NCBI RefSeq assembly: GCF_045679555.1
Contig: NC_092087.1
Coordinates: 21,319,925 to 21,383,924, forward strand
Source: Salvelinus alpinus
Taxonomy: Eukaryota > Chordata > Actinopteri > Salmoniformes > Salmonidae
Length of the DNA stretch: 64,000 bases
Direction of reading: 5' to 3'
Below are positions 1 through 14,404 of the stretch, in pieces; the stretch's first letter is position 1; each line of letters begins with the position of its first letter. The translations under genes and the position numbers were made by a program. A model generated the notes under the pieces. It was not told the origin of the DNA, did no database searches, and saw nothing but the letters and a program-made list of their open reading frames with translations.

Positions 1-604
1 GCAACCAAAGAGAGCACAATTATTGTCATTACCATCTATTCAAATGGATTACATCGAATGAAAGCCAACATGGAAACTATTAAATGAAATAGAAAATCAT
101 TCTGTAACATTGACCGCAATAACTTTTTTATTGGTGTTGAAAACACATTTTGTTCGAGACTGTTTTGCAAAAGAAATGTGTCCCTCCATGGGACCCATAA
201 GTGGTGGAAGTGGACTTTGTGTTCTTGACAAAGTACAGACAATTTTCTGGATAGAAAATGGAAGATGTCTCACTCAGAATTAATAAATTTCATGGTTTTT
301 ACATGCCATTTTTGTTGTCACAGCAGGCAAGCTATGACTACTGTACATACCAGGAACCATAGATCCCCAAGAATCATGTGCACCAGGGAGTTTTGCAGTT
401 ATATGTCCTGTGCTAAAGTAGCATTGAACCCATATGAATTCATACACATACTCCATCTCAATAGTACTACAGACACCTGTGATCTTCAAATCACTTATCC
501 ATAGGATCACATAGTTTACTGTGACTACTGTAAGGTTAAGTAGGTTAAGTACCCAATTGGAAGATACAAAGGCTGTCCTGATTCAAGCTAAAGACCTTTG
601 TTTC
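1..604. other. no gene recognised
   Basis: AT-rich sequence without a convincing coding frame or recognised repeat. The last five bases, GTTTC at 600-604, are the target duplication of the solo LTR that follows. Confidence 0.5.
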
Positions 605-1008
605 TGTCACACCCTGACCAGAGTTTGCTTTGTATGTTTTATGTTTTGGTTGGTCAGGGTGTGATCTGTGTGGGCATTCTATGTTGTTTGTCTGGTTTGT
701 CTATTTCTGTGTTTGGCCTGATATGGTTCTCAATCAGAGACAGGTGTTTTGCGTTGTCTCTGATTGGGAACCATATTTAGGTAGCCTGTTTGGTATTGTG
801 GGTTGTGGGTTATTGTCTATGTCTATACGTTGGTTGCTTGTGTCTGCACTTTCGTTATATAGCGTCGCGTTCGTTTTGTTGTTTTGTAAGTTTGTTTAGT
901 TGTTTTTGTCTTCGTTAATTAAATTAAGTATGTATTCATCAAACCACGCTGCGCTTTGGTCCAATCCTTACTCCTCCTCAGACGAGGAGGATTACGACGT
1001 TCGTGACA
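605..1008 (+). mobile_element. solo LTR (copy A) of the self-priming LTR family
   Basis: The segment starts TGTCAC and ends GTGACA (TG...CA) and is flanked by perfect 5-bp duplications GTTTC at 600-604 and 1009-1013, so it is a complete solo LTR left by recombination between two LTRs. Inside are a long palindrome (arms 721-742 and 755-776), a TATA-like CATATTTAGG at about 772, an ATTAAA at 918-923, and an ATG at 930 opening a short acidic leader (MYSSNHAALWSNPYSSSDEE) that runs to the LTR end. The same layout is seen in the LTRs at 1474, 36192, 39177 and 57972. Confidence 0.9.
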
Positions 1009-1013
1009 GTTTC

Positions 1014-1473
1014 TTTCCATGTTGTGTTGTTTTGTTCTCCCTGATGTGTGGATGTGGAGGCCAGGTTTCAAGGCTGGTTTCCTCTGCATGCTTGGTTTTC
1101 TCTGGCTCTGAGCCCTCTGTGGGCTCAATGCTGTGTCAGGGTAGTCTCAACGCAGCTTTACAGCTGTTTATTAATACAGCATCTGCAAAGTTCACAAGCT
1201 CTCTTCAACTGTATTGTCATGGTTCCAGACACTAATGATACTCCCACCCCACTTAGACTTTCATATACATTTGTTAAATGTCACCCCCCCTTGTAAAACT
1301 GAAATGTTTCAAATATAACTATTTTGATACTTGTGATAATTGTCACTGTTATGTCCGACATTTCAAAATGGAAACACCAACATTGGTTTTGTTTACACTG
1401 GTTTGGACTGTTGTCAAGGGAACCTATGAGAGCATAAAATAAACCAAAAATTTGGTGGTTGAGTCTATATTGG
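1014..1473. other. no gene recognised
   Basis: About 460 bp between two solo LTRs with no supported coding or RNA feature. ATTGG at 1469-1473 is the target duplication of the next LTR. Confidence 0.5.
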
Positions 1474-1848
1474 TGTAACGCTCGTCGTTAGGAGAAAGAG
1501 AGGAGGACCAAACTGCAGCGTGGTGAGTATTCATATTCCTTTTAATGAAAACCGAAATACTAACAAAACAACAAAACTAACGATAAACGAGAATACACGA
1601 AACGAAACAGTCCTGTCTGGTGAACATACACAAAGACAGAAAATAAACACCCACGAAACACAGGTGGAAAAAGGCTACCTAAGTATGATTCTCAATCAGA
1701 GACAACTAACGACACCTGCCTCTGATTGAGAATCATACCAGGCCAAACGCAAAAACCAACATAGAAAAACGAACATAGATAGACCAACTCACGCCCTGAC
1801 CATACAAAAACAACGAAATAACAAAAGAACTAAGGTCAGAACGTGACA
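1474..1848 (-). mobile_element. solo LTR (copy B), minus orientation
   Basis: The plus strand reads TGTAAC...GTGACA, flanked by perfect 5-bp duplications ATTGG at 1469-1473 and 1849-1853. Read on the minus strand it has the family layout: palindrome with two perfect 18-bp arms (1684-1701 and 1720-1737), TATA-like box, ATTAAA at 1546-1541, and an ATG at 1534-1532 opening the leader MNTHHAAVWSSSLSPNDERY up to the LTR end. It lies only 465 bp from copy A and in the opposite orientation. Confidence 0.9.
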
Positions 1849-1853
1849 ATTGG

Positions 1854-4344
1854 ATTTAAGTTATGCTGTCTCAAAAGTCCCCATTAATCTATGGGTTTAA
1901 TCTTTGGCTTAGACCTTCATTTGAAGCTTAATGATAATATTTAAACTAAAGCCCTCGTAAATGTAATCTCACACTGAAATGGTCCCATCTCTAATGTGGT
2001 TTGGAGTCATGGACAGAATCTCAGATTAAATGGAGGCATGTGAGAGAATGCATAATTAACTTCTGTAAAAGTAAACATAGATGTCAAATTTAAAACAATG
2101 GTATCACTGGGAATCCTTTATCCAAAGTTTGTTAAACATTTTAGGGTCCAGTGAACATATTTTTAATCCTCTAAAACAGGGTTCCCCAACTGGCGGCCCA
2201 CTCGTGGTTTTATTTATATTTTATATGCTGAAGTTGTCCAGCATTTATGAAGTTGTTTATTTTTATTTTCATTGTTGATATGAAATACTGCAAAAACACC
2301 AAGTTATTTACATGTTTGGAAATCTGTTCCACACATAATAGATAGACACATGGGACTGTATACAAATGTAAGCAAGGTTTTAAATTATTATGTTTTAGTC
2401 AAATATTATATCTGAACCTAGTTGATGATCCTTGCCCTAAAACCTCAGGATTTAGCAACTTGATTTATTTTACTGCAATTTCCTTTTGGAAGTAAGGCAT
2501 CCTTTGCTGTATTTTTGATGCACTGTGGACTACATCTAAGCCTATTTAAGCCTATCAGTAATGGCTGTTTATAAACAGTGAATAAACATGAGGTTACAGC
2601 CATTTGTAGTTAAAGAACACAGTTATCTGTATCTCTCCTGAGGGTTACATTTCCTCAGACTGATTTCTGACTCCGCTAATCCTGATGGGTCAAGTCAATC
2701 TTAACCACTCACTCTGCCTTAGCTTAAGAAACATGTCTGTATTACAGGTATTTCACCCCTTATTTCCCTCTGTCCCAGGAGAACAATCCCCTGTGCAGGA
2801 GGAGCTTGAACTTGTTTCATGTCACCCTTGCTCTGTTGCCAGGCAGTTTTGCACTCAGATGAATACACAGCTCTCTTCTTTCAAAGCCTCTTAGCAATAT
2901 CTTCTTAAGTGAGTGTTGATCACAGATGTTGTTTGGTTGTAAGGCCTATGGCACTGCAGTACTAATGTATGTCTCTTCCATGGAAAGGGATACGCCCTCA
3001 GTAAATTCACCTAATTAGGTTAGGGGATTTCTTAAGTGTTGCTCAGATTATAATGCCATACAGGACTCCGCCACGGTAGAGACAGCTAGCCTGGATATGG
3101 TGGCAGACCTTTCTGATTCCCACCTCTGCATTATATACGTTTACTACATATACAGGAAAGGTTGGTACTCAGAGTAAAGCACTAATGTAAACCCACTTCT
3201 CATTTCAAATGGTCCTAATGCTTCAGTAGTTTCAGGGAGGAATCAGTACTTATTGATTTCCACATGCCACTTTCAGAACTCAATTAAAGAGCTTTGTAGT
3301 TGCTCAAGTGTGCATATGTGCCAGCCTCTCCTCTGGAAAATCCCTAACACTCTTAAGTGACGGTAGCAAAAGCTTAGAAACCAACTCAATAGTCAGTGAA
3401 ATCCTTATTCTGAAGAACATTAGCACAATAAAAGTAGATTTTAATTGATATAACATATTCACTTTAGGTTTAAAGGTATTGTGGCCCATTTGTTAGAGTC
3501 AGAACTGTAGTGCTATATGGGATGGCAGATGCCTGGTGCTCCTGTTATGAGCTGCTCTTCTCCAGACTAGACCGTTGGGCCAGATTCTGGCTTCACAAGT
3601 CCTTCTCCTAAAATCTCTGTCCTTGGATAAAGATCATTCTGGATTATTACAATTTATTTGAATAAGTGACTGTTGAGGCTGAAGAGGTATGCTCTACAAA
3701 ATGCTGTACTTGCAATGCACACTGAAGGCTTCTCTCAGAAACACCCTAAATATGTTCAAAGAAATCCATCATATTTCTGTACCAAAACTAGGACACAGTG
3801 GACCCTTCATTAATAATCTAGGAACTTTTTATTTTTTTATACTTACGTATCTCAGAGTATTTAATGATGTGTGAAGAAGCTAATGATCTATTCCTGATGG
3901 GCCTATTGGATAGATGAAAGCACTCAATGGAATTTGATCTTTGTCCAAGTATACAAGTCCTGATGGGTGTTTTTTGTATTATTGTGCATGCATTAAAAGG
4001 AGCTGATTTCACATTTTTCCTCATAACTGATGATGCTGCATAATTCATATTAACAATCTCTCAGATGAAGATGTAAACAGAAGGTTTGCTCTCAACATCA
4101 TCAGGAGCTGTGTTACAATCATGTTTTATTTAACATGACTGACATGTAACTTTCGGTAGTATTATGTGACTGGACGTATGATATAGTGTACCCTTACATA
4201 TACCCCTGACAATAATTTTCATCAACTCCCTTTGTCTCATACATATCATTTTGTTATGCTATTTGTGCTCCTTTGTGTCCTTGTGTTAAACTAAACTATA
4301 GTGACTCAGTCTTTTTTAAACATTTTTTTTGTCTTTGTTTTACA
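1854..4344. other. non-coding upstream flank or intron of lrrn1
   Basis: No open frame here looks like a protein. Around 2178-2205 is a short motif (cagggttccccaactggcgg) typical of the ends of hAT-type non-autonomous elements. The rest is unremarkable. The stretch ends in a pyrimidine-rich tract and TTTTACAG at 4337-4344, a good splice acceptor, so at least its right part is probably the intron preceding the lrrn1 coding exon. No upstream non-coding exon can be placed. Confidence 0.45.
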
Positions 4345-6755
<2,411 letters not shown>

Positions 6756-6763
6756 TAGCTACT

Positions 6764-8084
6764 GGGTCGTTCCACCAATTCGGTGCCTTTGAGAGAAGTG
6801 TAACTTGGTAAAAAAAAACAACGTTTGATTTCACCTAATATTATCATTCTGTCATAAAGAGCACATGTTGAACTTCATTAAAAACACATTTTCTCATCTC
6901 AAAAGGTTAAATAAAAAATTACTATGGTAAGTGTCTATTAAGTGGCAAATTAAGTAACAGGGTTGACGGTAACAGGGTTGACAATTTCATCTAATATCAG
7001 TCATAAATCCCCTTGTGACAACAGGGAATGCAAGCTTCACAACAAAATTGAAGTTGTTAAAAATGTTCTAGCCTGTCTATTGATAACACGCTCAGTTTTC
7101 AACCCGCTCAGTTGTCCACCCGCTCAGTTGTCCACCCGCTCACTTGTCCACCCCAAAACACCAGAGAATGGCCAAAAAGAGTAGAACCAGCTCACACGTT
7201 TTTATATATATATTAAAGGAGGGTTCAGTTTTACGTAACAAGGTTGACCTTAAAAATAAGGGACAGATGAAAATGAATCACTAATCACATTGAATAAATA
7301 ATAATCTTTAGAAATGACTTTGTCAAAGTAACAACAGCAAAAAAATATATAACTTTACAATGATGGTGAAAACTTGGAGAAATGTTGGGGTTAAGTGGGT
7401 TAAAATCTTCAGGTCACAGAGTCAGGTCACAGAGTCAGGTCAGGTTACAGAGGGTGCACAGAGTCAGGTCAGGTCACAGAGGGTGCACAGAGTCAGGTCA
7501 GGTCACAGAGTCAGGTCACAGAGTCAGGTCAGGTTACAGAGGGTGCACAGAGTCAGGTCAGGTCACAGAGTCAGGTCACAGAGTCAGGTCAGGTCACAGA
7601 GGGTGCACAGAGTCAGGTCAGGTCACAGAGTCAGGTCACAGAGTCAGGTCAGGTCACAGAGGGTGCACAGAGTCAGGTCAGGTCACAGAGTCAGGTCACA
7701 GAGTCAGGTCAGGTCACAGAGGGTGCACAGAGTTAGGTCAGGTCACAGAGTCAGGTCACAGAGTCAGGTCAGGTCACAGAGGGTGCACAGAGTCAGGTCA
7801 GGTCACAGAGTCAGGTCACAGAGTCAGGTCACAGAGTCAGGTCACAGAGTCAGGTCACAGAGTCAGGTCAGGTCACAGAGGGTGCACAGAGGGACATGTC
7901 AAAATGCTGAATTGTTTTACTTTAGCAAGTCTTTATTCATATTGAAAATCAGATTCTCCATGTGGTCTATATTAATAAAGGGCACTTCATTTAATAAACA
8001 GAATTTCAAAATGAAATATTGTTGCACAATTTCTACTTAAAATATCAAAGGGATGCAAAAGGCACTCATTTTGTGGAATGACCC
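6764..8084. mobile_element. non-autonomous terminal-inverted-repeat element in the lrrn1 3' region
   Basis: The left end (GGGTCGTTCCACCAATTCGG, then TGCCTTT) and the inverted right end (GGGTCATTCCACAAAATGAG, then TGCCTTT) form an imperfect inverted repeat of about 27 bp. No transposase is encoded. It holds repeated GGTTGAC motifs, about three copies of a 16-bp CCCGCTCAGTTGTCCA unit at 7103-7154, and a large 60-bp-period minisatellite at 7412-7890. It begins 8 bp after the lrrn1 stop codon, so it lies in what should be the 3'UTR. TACT on both sides may be a target duplication, but this is weak. AATAAA at about 6909 could be used by lrrn1 transcripts. Confidence 0.6.
7412..7890. repeat. minisatellite, 60-bp higher-order period
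   Basis: Short units (CACAGAGTCAGGT, CAGGT, CACAGAGGGTG) are arranged into an almost exact 60-bp higher-order unit repeated about six times from 7500 to 7860, followed by a run of simple 13-bp units near 7810-7870. Because 60 is divisible by 3, two plus-strand frames stay open across it (about 226 and 187 codons). The low-complexity translation and lack of any partner exon argue against coding. Confidence 0.9.
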
Positions 8085-9877
8085 TACTACATGGTGAAAG
8101 ATACTACATGTGGGGTAAATCAGAAATCATTTTCTTATAGGAGCACAACGTCATTTCTTTCGCTTCTTTGTGTGACAGTAATATTACTTTTTTTTCTTCT
8201 GTTTTCTGCTTTGCTCATATGAGGCGAAGGACTGACTAGTATTTCAGACTTTTTAGCATAGTGCATTGCCTTTCTTCTCTTGCGCCCTTTTTGACACTCA
8301 ATATGACAACTTTGTTTAGCTCCCAGGACTTGGTAGTCACTGTGCTTTATTTTTAGTACTTGTTTTGATAGCACAGCATGGGTATTGTAAAGGATTCAGT
8401 CTGGATCAGCTTGCAGGAGCTGGAATTGGATCCATTTAGATTTCTTTCTCTGGCAGTATTCTTAGAGAATGCAATGTTTTTTTTCTCGTAAAACAGTTTA
8501 ACTGTTAACTGTTGTGCACTGAAATATATAAACCAATTTGTCTATGGACTCCAATATAAGCTGACAAAGTACGTTTAGACTTGATATACTGTCTATTGAA
8601 TAACGTTAGCAATCGTTCTGTAATGTTGTATCAACTATAATTTGAACAACTATTTTGACATTAGTAAACATAATTTTTTATTTAGAACATAAGTTTGCAG
8701 AGAAAACACTGTAAACCAGCAATATAAATATGAATGTTTATTAACTAGGTAAGTACACATAAGGCTTTTTAAATTCTCAGAATATTTTATTTTATTTTGC
8801 TAGAATCTGTCAACGATCACTGATTTTGTTGTGATTTACACACGCAAATATGTTGTATATTGAGGAACAAGCAAAAATAAATGTATTTTCCTCATATTTT
8901 TTATACGATTTCCAGGCCATGTGTCATTATTTGCAGGCTATGCTACGTCAGATATTTAAAACAGGAAAAAATCGACTTTACAAACATCTATTTATTAGTA
9001 TGCACTAATTTACCATAATTCCATATGACTATCAAACTTGAATAAAAATGAAAACATGCTCTGTGGGGGAGATACAAATATGTGTTTTACAGGATGACAT
9101 AATGTCAATCAGTGTGAGAGTAGGTGTAGGCACAGTGTAGATTGTGTTAAAGAGAGTGAAGAGATATAACGCCAGAGATTGAAATGCTGCTAAAAGCAAT
9201 TATCAGAGCATAATTCATATCTGCCCGTTTAGTCTCCAAATACTGTTGTAAAAAGCCTACGAGGAGCAAACAACCCTCCGAAACCACAGATGAAAAGTCT
9301 GAAAACCAGGAAGAAGACATATGGGGATAAATGTCAAGACAAGCCTCTCAAGCTAATTGACTCCTAGACTTCACTGGACACAGATGACAGATCTTCAGGG
9401 TTTACATGCTGCCCACTGCCATTGATGACATGTAGGGCAACAGTGTCCTCCCTTGTCTTGTCCAGTCACCAGGATGAGACGAGATGGGTGTGGGGAGCAG
9501 GGAGAGGAGAATATGAAGTGGCCGAGCATAGATCAAAGGAGGAAGTGATTATGGATAATGGGCACAATTAAGCAGCACAGATTGCTGCATTTCTAACAGC
9601 CAGCAGCCCTGCTTTAATCAGACAGATGCTAGCAGCTTCCAATTCTCTGCATTCCTTATACAGTATGAGATGGAATTTCACAGGGGTCTAGAGGTGCATA
9701 ACTGAGCCTTCTGAAGGATTTTGTGTTTATGTGTAGGTCTCCATTTGGTTGTTACATTAATGTAGATTTTCATGGTAGAGATGGAATCAAACATCAGTCT
9801 GTTTCTCATCCACCATAACTGCTCTTTCACCAATAAGCTCACTGGGAGGTGAAGAGGAGGAGGGAAAATGAAGATTA
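8085..9877. other. no gene recognised
   Basis: Downstream flank of lrrn1. AT-rich to about 9100, then higher-complexity sequence. Segments around 9180-9260 and 9530-9640 contain TAAT/ATTA-rich, repeat-free sequence that could be conserved non-coding DNA, but this cannot be decided from one genome. Confidence 0.4.
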
Positions 9878-9967
9878 ATGTTGAATGTTGAATGTTGATG
9901 TTAATGATGAATCATCTGCCACCATGTTGAATGTTGAATGTTGATGTTAATGATGAATCATCTGCCA
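9878..9967. repeat. 46-bp tandem duplication
   Basis: Two copies of a 46-bp unit (starting ATGTTGAATGTTGAATGTTG) lie head to tail at 9878 and 9924, each ending ATCATCTGCCAC. This is a recent local duplication next to the MITE. Confidence 0.85.
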
Positions 9968-10145
9968 CTTCAATACAGTGACTTTTTCGTAGCAGGTTAG
10001 GAGACCTTACGCAGCAGGCTAGGATAATTAACGTTGCAGGTTAGGAGACTGAGGTTAAGGTTAGGAAAAGGGTTTTAGGGTTAGCGAAAATGCTCTCCTA
10101 AGTTGCTACGAAAAGTCACTTCCGGTCGTAGCTGTATCGAAGTGG
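9965..10145. mobile_element. MITE with inverted ends
   Basis: Outer ends CCACTTCAATACAG and CTGTATCGAAGTGG are inverted repeats with one mismatch, with an inner pair AGTGACTTTTTCGTAGCA and TGCTACGAAAAGTCACT. Between them is GGTTAGG-type low-complexity sequence. It is short, non-coding and symmetric, as expected of a miniature inverted-repeat element. Confidence 0.65.
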
Positions 10146-10555
10146 TGTGAAAAGACTGTGTCCCCTGTCACTCAACAGCTTTATCATTGAAAATCAAAAA
10201 ACCCACCTCAGTTCATATCCCAATTTCATTGGCTCTCTCTCCACGAAAGTCTGGGCCTATTGGGAGTTGATCGTGCAGGAATGCTATGTTGGTGTTTGAT
10301 GTTGATTGACAGCTCAGAGCTTTGTAGAGCAATCAGACCATCTCAGTCTGTGTTCCCCTGATAACATATGCATCCCTCTGTTCTCTCACTTTCTCTAACT
10401 GTCCCTCCCTATCTGTATCATCAGAGACCATCTCATCTAACTCTAATGTACTACTTCACTGCAGAAAAATGAATAAGCAGGGCAGTAGAAATAGTATATC
10501 TGCTACAGAATCTTTATGAATGTAATGGATGTGAGATTATGTCAACGTGTTTTTT
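10146..10555. other. no gene recognised
   Basis: No coding or repeat structure supported. Confidence 0.4.
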
Positions 10556-10612
10556 ACTTTTTTTAAATTTTATTTCACCTTTTTTTTAACCAGGTAGATT
10601 AGTTGAGAACAA
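10556..10612 (-). mobile_element. 3' tail fragment of a salmonid SINE/LINE
   Basis: On the minus strand this reads ACTTGTTCTCAACTAATCTACCTGGTTAAA..., matching the common 3' tail of salmonid SINEs and their partner LINE. Only the tail is present. Confidence 0.6.
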
Positions 10613-10863
10613 GTATTGGTGTTGTCTAAAATTATGGGATCTCTCACCTAGATATCAGTAAAATAACCTTGCAACCTTGCAAGCACCACCAAGGAGATAT
10701 TCATAACAACACTTGTCCTATTGTTTCCTGTCAAACATTTTGAATCCATTTAGGAAATGTTGTTACTCATGTTACATTTATATTTGTCATTGAATTGCTG
10801 CAACAAAACTGGCTAACATTTTATTTCCATTTCCATTATGCATCAGAACATGCACTACGTGTG

Positions 10864-10950
10864 TCCCCTCCCTCCCTCCCTCCCTCCCTCCCTCCCTCCC
10901 TCCCTCCCTCCCTCCCTCCCTCCCTCCCTCCCTCCCTCCCTCCCTCCCTC

Positions 10951-10989
<39 letters not shown>

Positions 10990-11011
10990 CCTCCCTCCCT
11001 CCCTCTCTCTC
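10864..11011. repeat. (CCTC)n / (CT)n microsatellite
   Basis: About 85 bp of nearly pure CCTC tetranucleotides followed by CT dinucleotides and a shorter second CCTC block. It is entirely pyrimidine on this strand. The overlapping Pro/Ser/Leu reading frame is an artefact of the repeat. Confidence 0.95.
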
Positions 11012-13255
11012 TGACTACTGAGATGCCAGTAGAAGTTGTGAGGAAATGTTATTAAATGTCACAGACCCTTTGGGGAGACTTATGTCCTGTGTTGTGGTGG
11101 GGCTGACAGAGCACAAGGCAAGGCTGTGTTTATGGGCATCTGACGATCGGAATGGAACTGTGATGCCAATCAATGAGTTCTTTTGAAAATGTGTGTGGTA
11201 GTCTGCGCCATGTCCCATCCCAGCGGCCTGTTTCCATAACAACCCCCGAACTGAGTACACCTTTTGAAGGAGGGGACCACAAAAACACCAACACAGGTGT
11301 GTAGAGAAAAAAACCAGTTGCCTTGGCATTAGAGGGCATGTATACGTACACTTCAGGCTAGGCATGCTGACCCAATGTGTTAATAAGCCATGCTTTTGGA
11401 GGTGCGTGGAAAGAACTACATGGATCAAAGTCAGGACAAGAATTTACTGAGAGTAGCTGTGATTTCATTGCGTTGGATTATTCTTACAATTCATGGTGCA
11501 ACAGATAAATGCCAATACACAGGTTGGCTGTGTCTGTGTTTCTGCCAATATTGCCTAAATCTTTTTCATTTGTCAAATCTGACAGAATGGGGACACTCCT
11601 AAATCTATGGCGACAAATGGAGATCAAATTTAAAGAGATATATTTGGCGAGGCTATGGAGCAATAACTGAAACCAGATTAAGCGCTCCCTAATGACTGAA
11701 ATATAAGCCTAATACTGTGTGTTGGCATAGTGTGTGGGAATACAGCTGGAGATTTGTCATATTCATGTTTCAGCCCAGAGCATGTTCTAGGTGGCTGGTG
11801 AGTCAGTGCTGGTGTCTGACTTCTCTTTGCTGCTCTACTGGACTGTGGAGCTGGCAGTAGTGCAGCAGTCCAAAGCTGAGGTGACCTTCTGTCTCTGCCT
11901 CGACTCACAGCCCAGCTATCAGCTCTCTCCCAACAGGCCCATGGCCGCCGGCGCTCACTGAGAGAAATGAATCAAAATGTAATCTTTCTGCTCAGCGTGA
12001 GGAGGAAGCCGAGGCCTGCGCCAGGACCTAACACTTTCTATTAGACCGGCCCATTTAACAGAGATAGTAGCTCCTTTAAGAGGCAGGAAGTAACTTACTG
12101 TAGGCACATATTTGTTCAGCAGCGTTCAGTAGATATTAATAAAGGGAAACTGGATATACAGTAGAGCCTAGGTACACCTATATAAATGCTGACTTTGGCC
12201 AATTGATGATTATCGGCAAGGGGATAAGGTTCCTTTATTTCAAAGAAGAGGTTTTCAACTTATGAGAGGTGTCTATTGTATAAATAATAAGAAGAAAGTT
12301 TATCCAATGAAGATAGCAATAGCTGGGTGGAGGAAGTCACAGCGAGCATGAGAAATCACTGAGCAGCAACTGCTGTGGCTTAACTTTCTCTGAAATTGCT
12401 TTTCAGCCAACACAAAAGGTTATGCAATTTAAATATAACATTGTATGATTGACATGAAATGCATTTTCATAAAACACATTTTATGAAACTCTTGGTAACT
12501 CGATTTGTTTTCAGAATGCCTCCATAAAGGTACACATACAAGTGTCAGCTGGAATGAAGGCTGTGCTTTGCCTTAAATGGAATGGTTGTGCCTTATGCTA
12601 CAACAGATTGACCTTCATGGATTCTTGAGTGAAAGAGCAATTACTCATTCATATCTGAAGGTTTTTATGCCTAACAGATATGAATCATGATTTCTGTCAT
12701 AATCTAAATAATGACAATGATTGTAAGCAAATAACTCGGGACTGTGAATTAATCTTACTCCAAATCCATTGAAGAAGTGATTTGACATGTTTATTAGCAT
12801 CCCTGAATTCCTCACTCTGATTAAATTAATGACAGCACATTACAAATTCCTAGACACACAATGTCACTTTTAACAGTGAAACTGGTAACATTTTCCTCCC
12901 TTTAATCGAAAGGTTCTCTTTCTCAGGTGACCTGCCTGTCACCACCAGCACAGGGTGTGGGTGTGGGGGAGTTGTTACCATGGCAACATTGATTTCTTTG
13001 TCTCCCCCTAGGATTTTATTTAATAATTCTTGTCTAGATAACGAATACAATTACCTTGTCCATGTAAAGAGTTTGTGAATGGGCTTTGCTTTAATGCTCA
13101 TCAGATTTATGTCCATGAACATAACCCCATTTTAGACGAGGGATAATTATGGAGTATCATGTATCAGGCCATTAAAATAAGGATTTGGAAGCCTGTACTG
13201 TATTGCTGGCAGATTTGTTTCCGATATTTTGAACATTAATAGACTATGTGTATGT
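11012..13255. other. no gene recognised
   Basis: About 2.2 kb with no supported gene. Segments near 11930-12080 and 12640-12800 are of high complexity and repeat-free, so they are candidate conserved non-coding DNA. No direct evidence. Confidence 0.4.
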
Positions 13256-13353
13256 GGAGGCTGCTGATGGGAGGAGGGCTCATAATAATGGCTGGAATGG
13301 AGCCAATGGAATGGTATCAACCACATGGAAACTACGTCTTTGATACCATTCCA
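13256..13353. mobile_element. half of a palindromic salmonid MITE
   Basis: GGAGGCTGCTGATGGGAGG...AATGGAATGGTATCAA followed by an inverted TTTGATACCATTCCATT. The inner arms pair with each other, but the right outer arm expected for this element type is missing where the old LTR begins. Confidence 0.55.
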
Positions 13354-13492
13354 TTTAAGAGTGGCTGACCCAGTGCTTCAGTGGTCTTGAGAGATGTGGA
13401 GGTTTAGAACCTTTAGTTGGCTCTCCCTATTTGATTTCTAGAAAAACAATCCTTTATCTGATCTTCCCTGTTTTTGTTTTCCTCTAACGAGT
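13354..13492 (+). mobile_element. left part of the 5' LTR of an old Gypsy element (5' truncated)
   Basis: This segment is about 90% similar to 25668-25805 (shared AGTGGCTG.CCCAGTGCT.CAG, then the TTGATTTCTAGAAAAACAATC region). The matching sequence resumes at 20484, so the LTR is split by a nested insertion. The 5' end of the LTR is missing, cut by the MITE half. Confidence 0.7.
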
Positions 13493-13961
13493 CACAAACC
13501 CGGATCCGGGATCCCCCCCATCAAAAAAGCTGACTAGCATAGCCTAGCCTAAAGCCACAGGGATATCATATAATAAAATGTTCATGAAATCACAAGTCCA
13601 AGACACCAAATGAAAGATACACATCTTGTGAATCCAGCCATCATTTCTGATTTTTTAAATGTTTTACAGGGAAGACACAATATGTATTTCTATTAGCTAA
13701 CCACCATAGCAAAAGACACAACTTTTTTTTCTCCACCATTTTTTTCCTGCATAGGTAGCTATCACAAATTCGACCAAATAAAGATATAAATAGTCACTAA
13801 CCAAGAAACAACTTCATCAGATGACAGTCTGATAACAGATTTATTGTATAGCATATGTTTTGTTAGAAAAATGTGCATATTTCAGGTATAAATCACAGTT
13901 CTACATTGCAGCTGCAATCTGAAATAGCGCCGAAGCAGCCAGAATAATTACAGAGACCAAC

Positions 13962-14403
13962 TGTCAGGTTTTGGCCAGGACTGTTCTGGTTTTTTGTCAC
14001 TAGATGTCCCCATTGCACCTTTTTTGTACCTTTTGTTTTTCCCTTGCTCTATTATTGTTTGCACCTGTATGTCGTTCCCTTGTTAGTATTTAATCCCTGT
14101 GTGTTCCTTAGTTCCTGGCTCAGTGTTTGTATGTTAGCACCCAGCCCCAGCCCAAGCCTTGTTGTGAACATATATTTTTCTCTTGTTGGATTTTCCAGAG
14201 GTTCTCTGGTTTTGTTCTTTTGTATTTTGGATTAGTCTTTTAGGTTTGTTTTTTCCCTTGCTGTTTTTACCACTTTGTGGATTTTCTTTGTATTTTGGAA
14301 GTTATCTATTTTTTATTAAACCACCATCTCTAGTACTGCTGTGTCTGCCTCATCTTCTGGGTTCTGCCGATTTAGTGACTGTTTCTAGCACCGGGTCCTG
14401 ACA
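13962..14403 (+). repeat. 5' LTR of the chromodomain Gypsy
   Basis: 442 bp, TGTCAGG...CCTGACA. It contains a TATA-like TATTTAA at 14087-14093 and, about 29 nt after its start, TGGCTCAGTGTTT (14116-14128), the predicted RNA 5' end, which is complementary to the primer-binding site. Confidence 0.95.
14087..14128 (+). promoter_or_regulatory. predicted promoter and self-primer of the Gypsy RNA
   Basis: TATTTAA at 14087-14093 lies about 29 nt upstream of TGGCTCAGTGTTT at 14116-14128. This 13-mer is the perfect reverse complement of AAACACTGAGCCA at 14405-14417. Transcription starting at about 14116 would give an RNA whose 5' end can fold back onto the primer-binding site. The start site itself is inferred. 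Confidence 0.65.
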
Positions 14404-14404
14404 G

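Noticed and set aside
7360..8040. 226-codon and 187-codon plus-strand frames across the 60-bp repeat
   Set aside because: They exist because the repeat period is a multiple of 3 and lacks stops. The translation is low-complexity, and no promoter or homologous protein is evident.
10795..11055. 86-codon Pro/Ser/Leu frame
   Set aside because: It is read through a (CCTC)n/(CT)n microsatellite.
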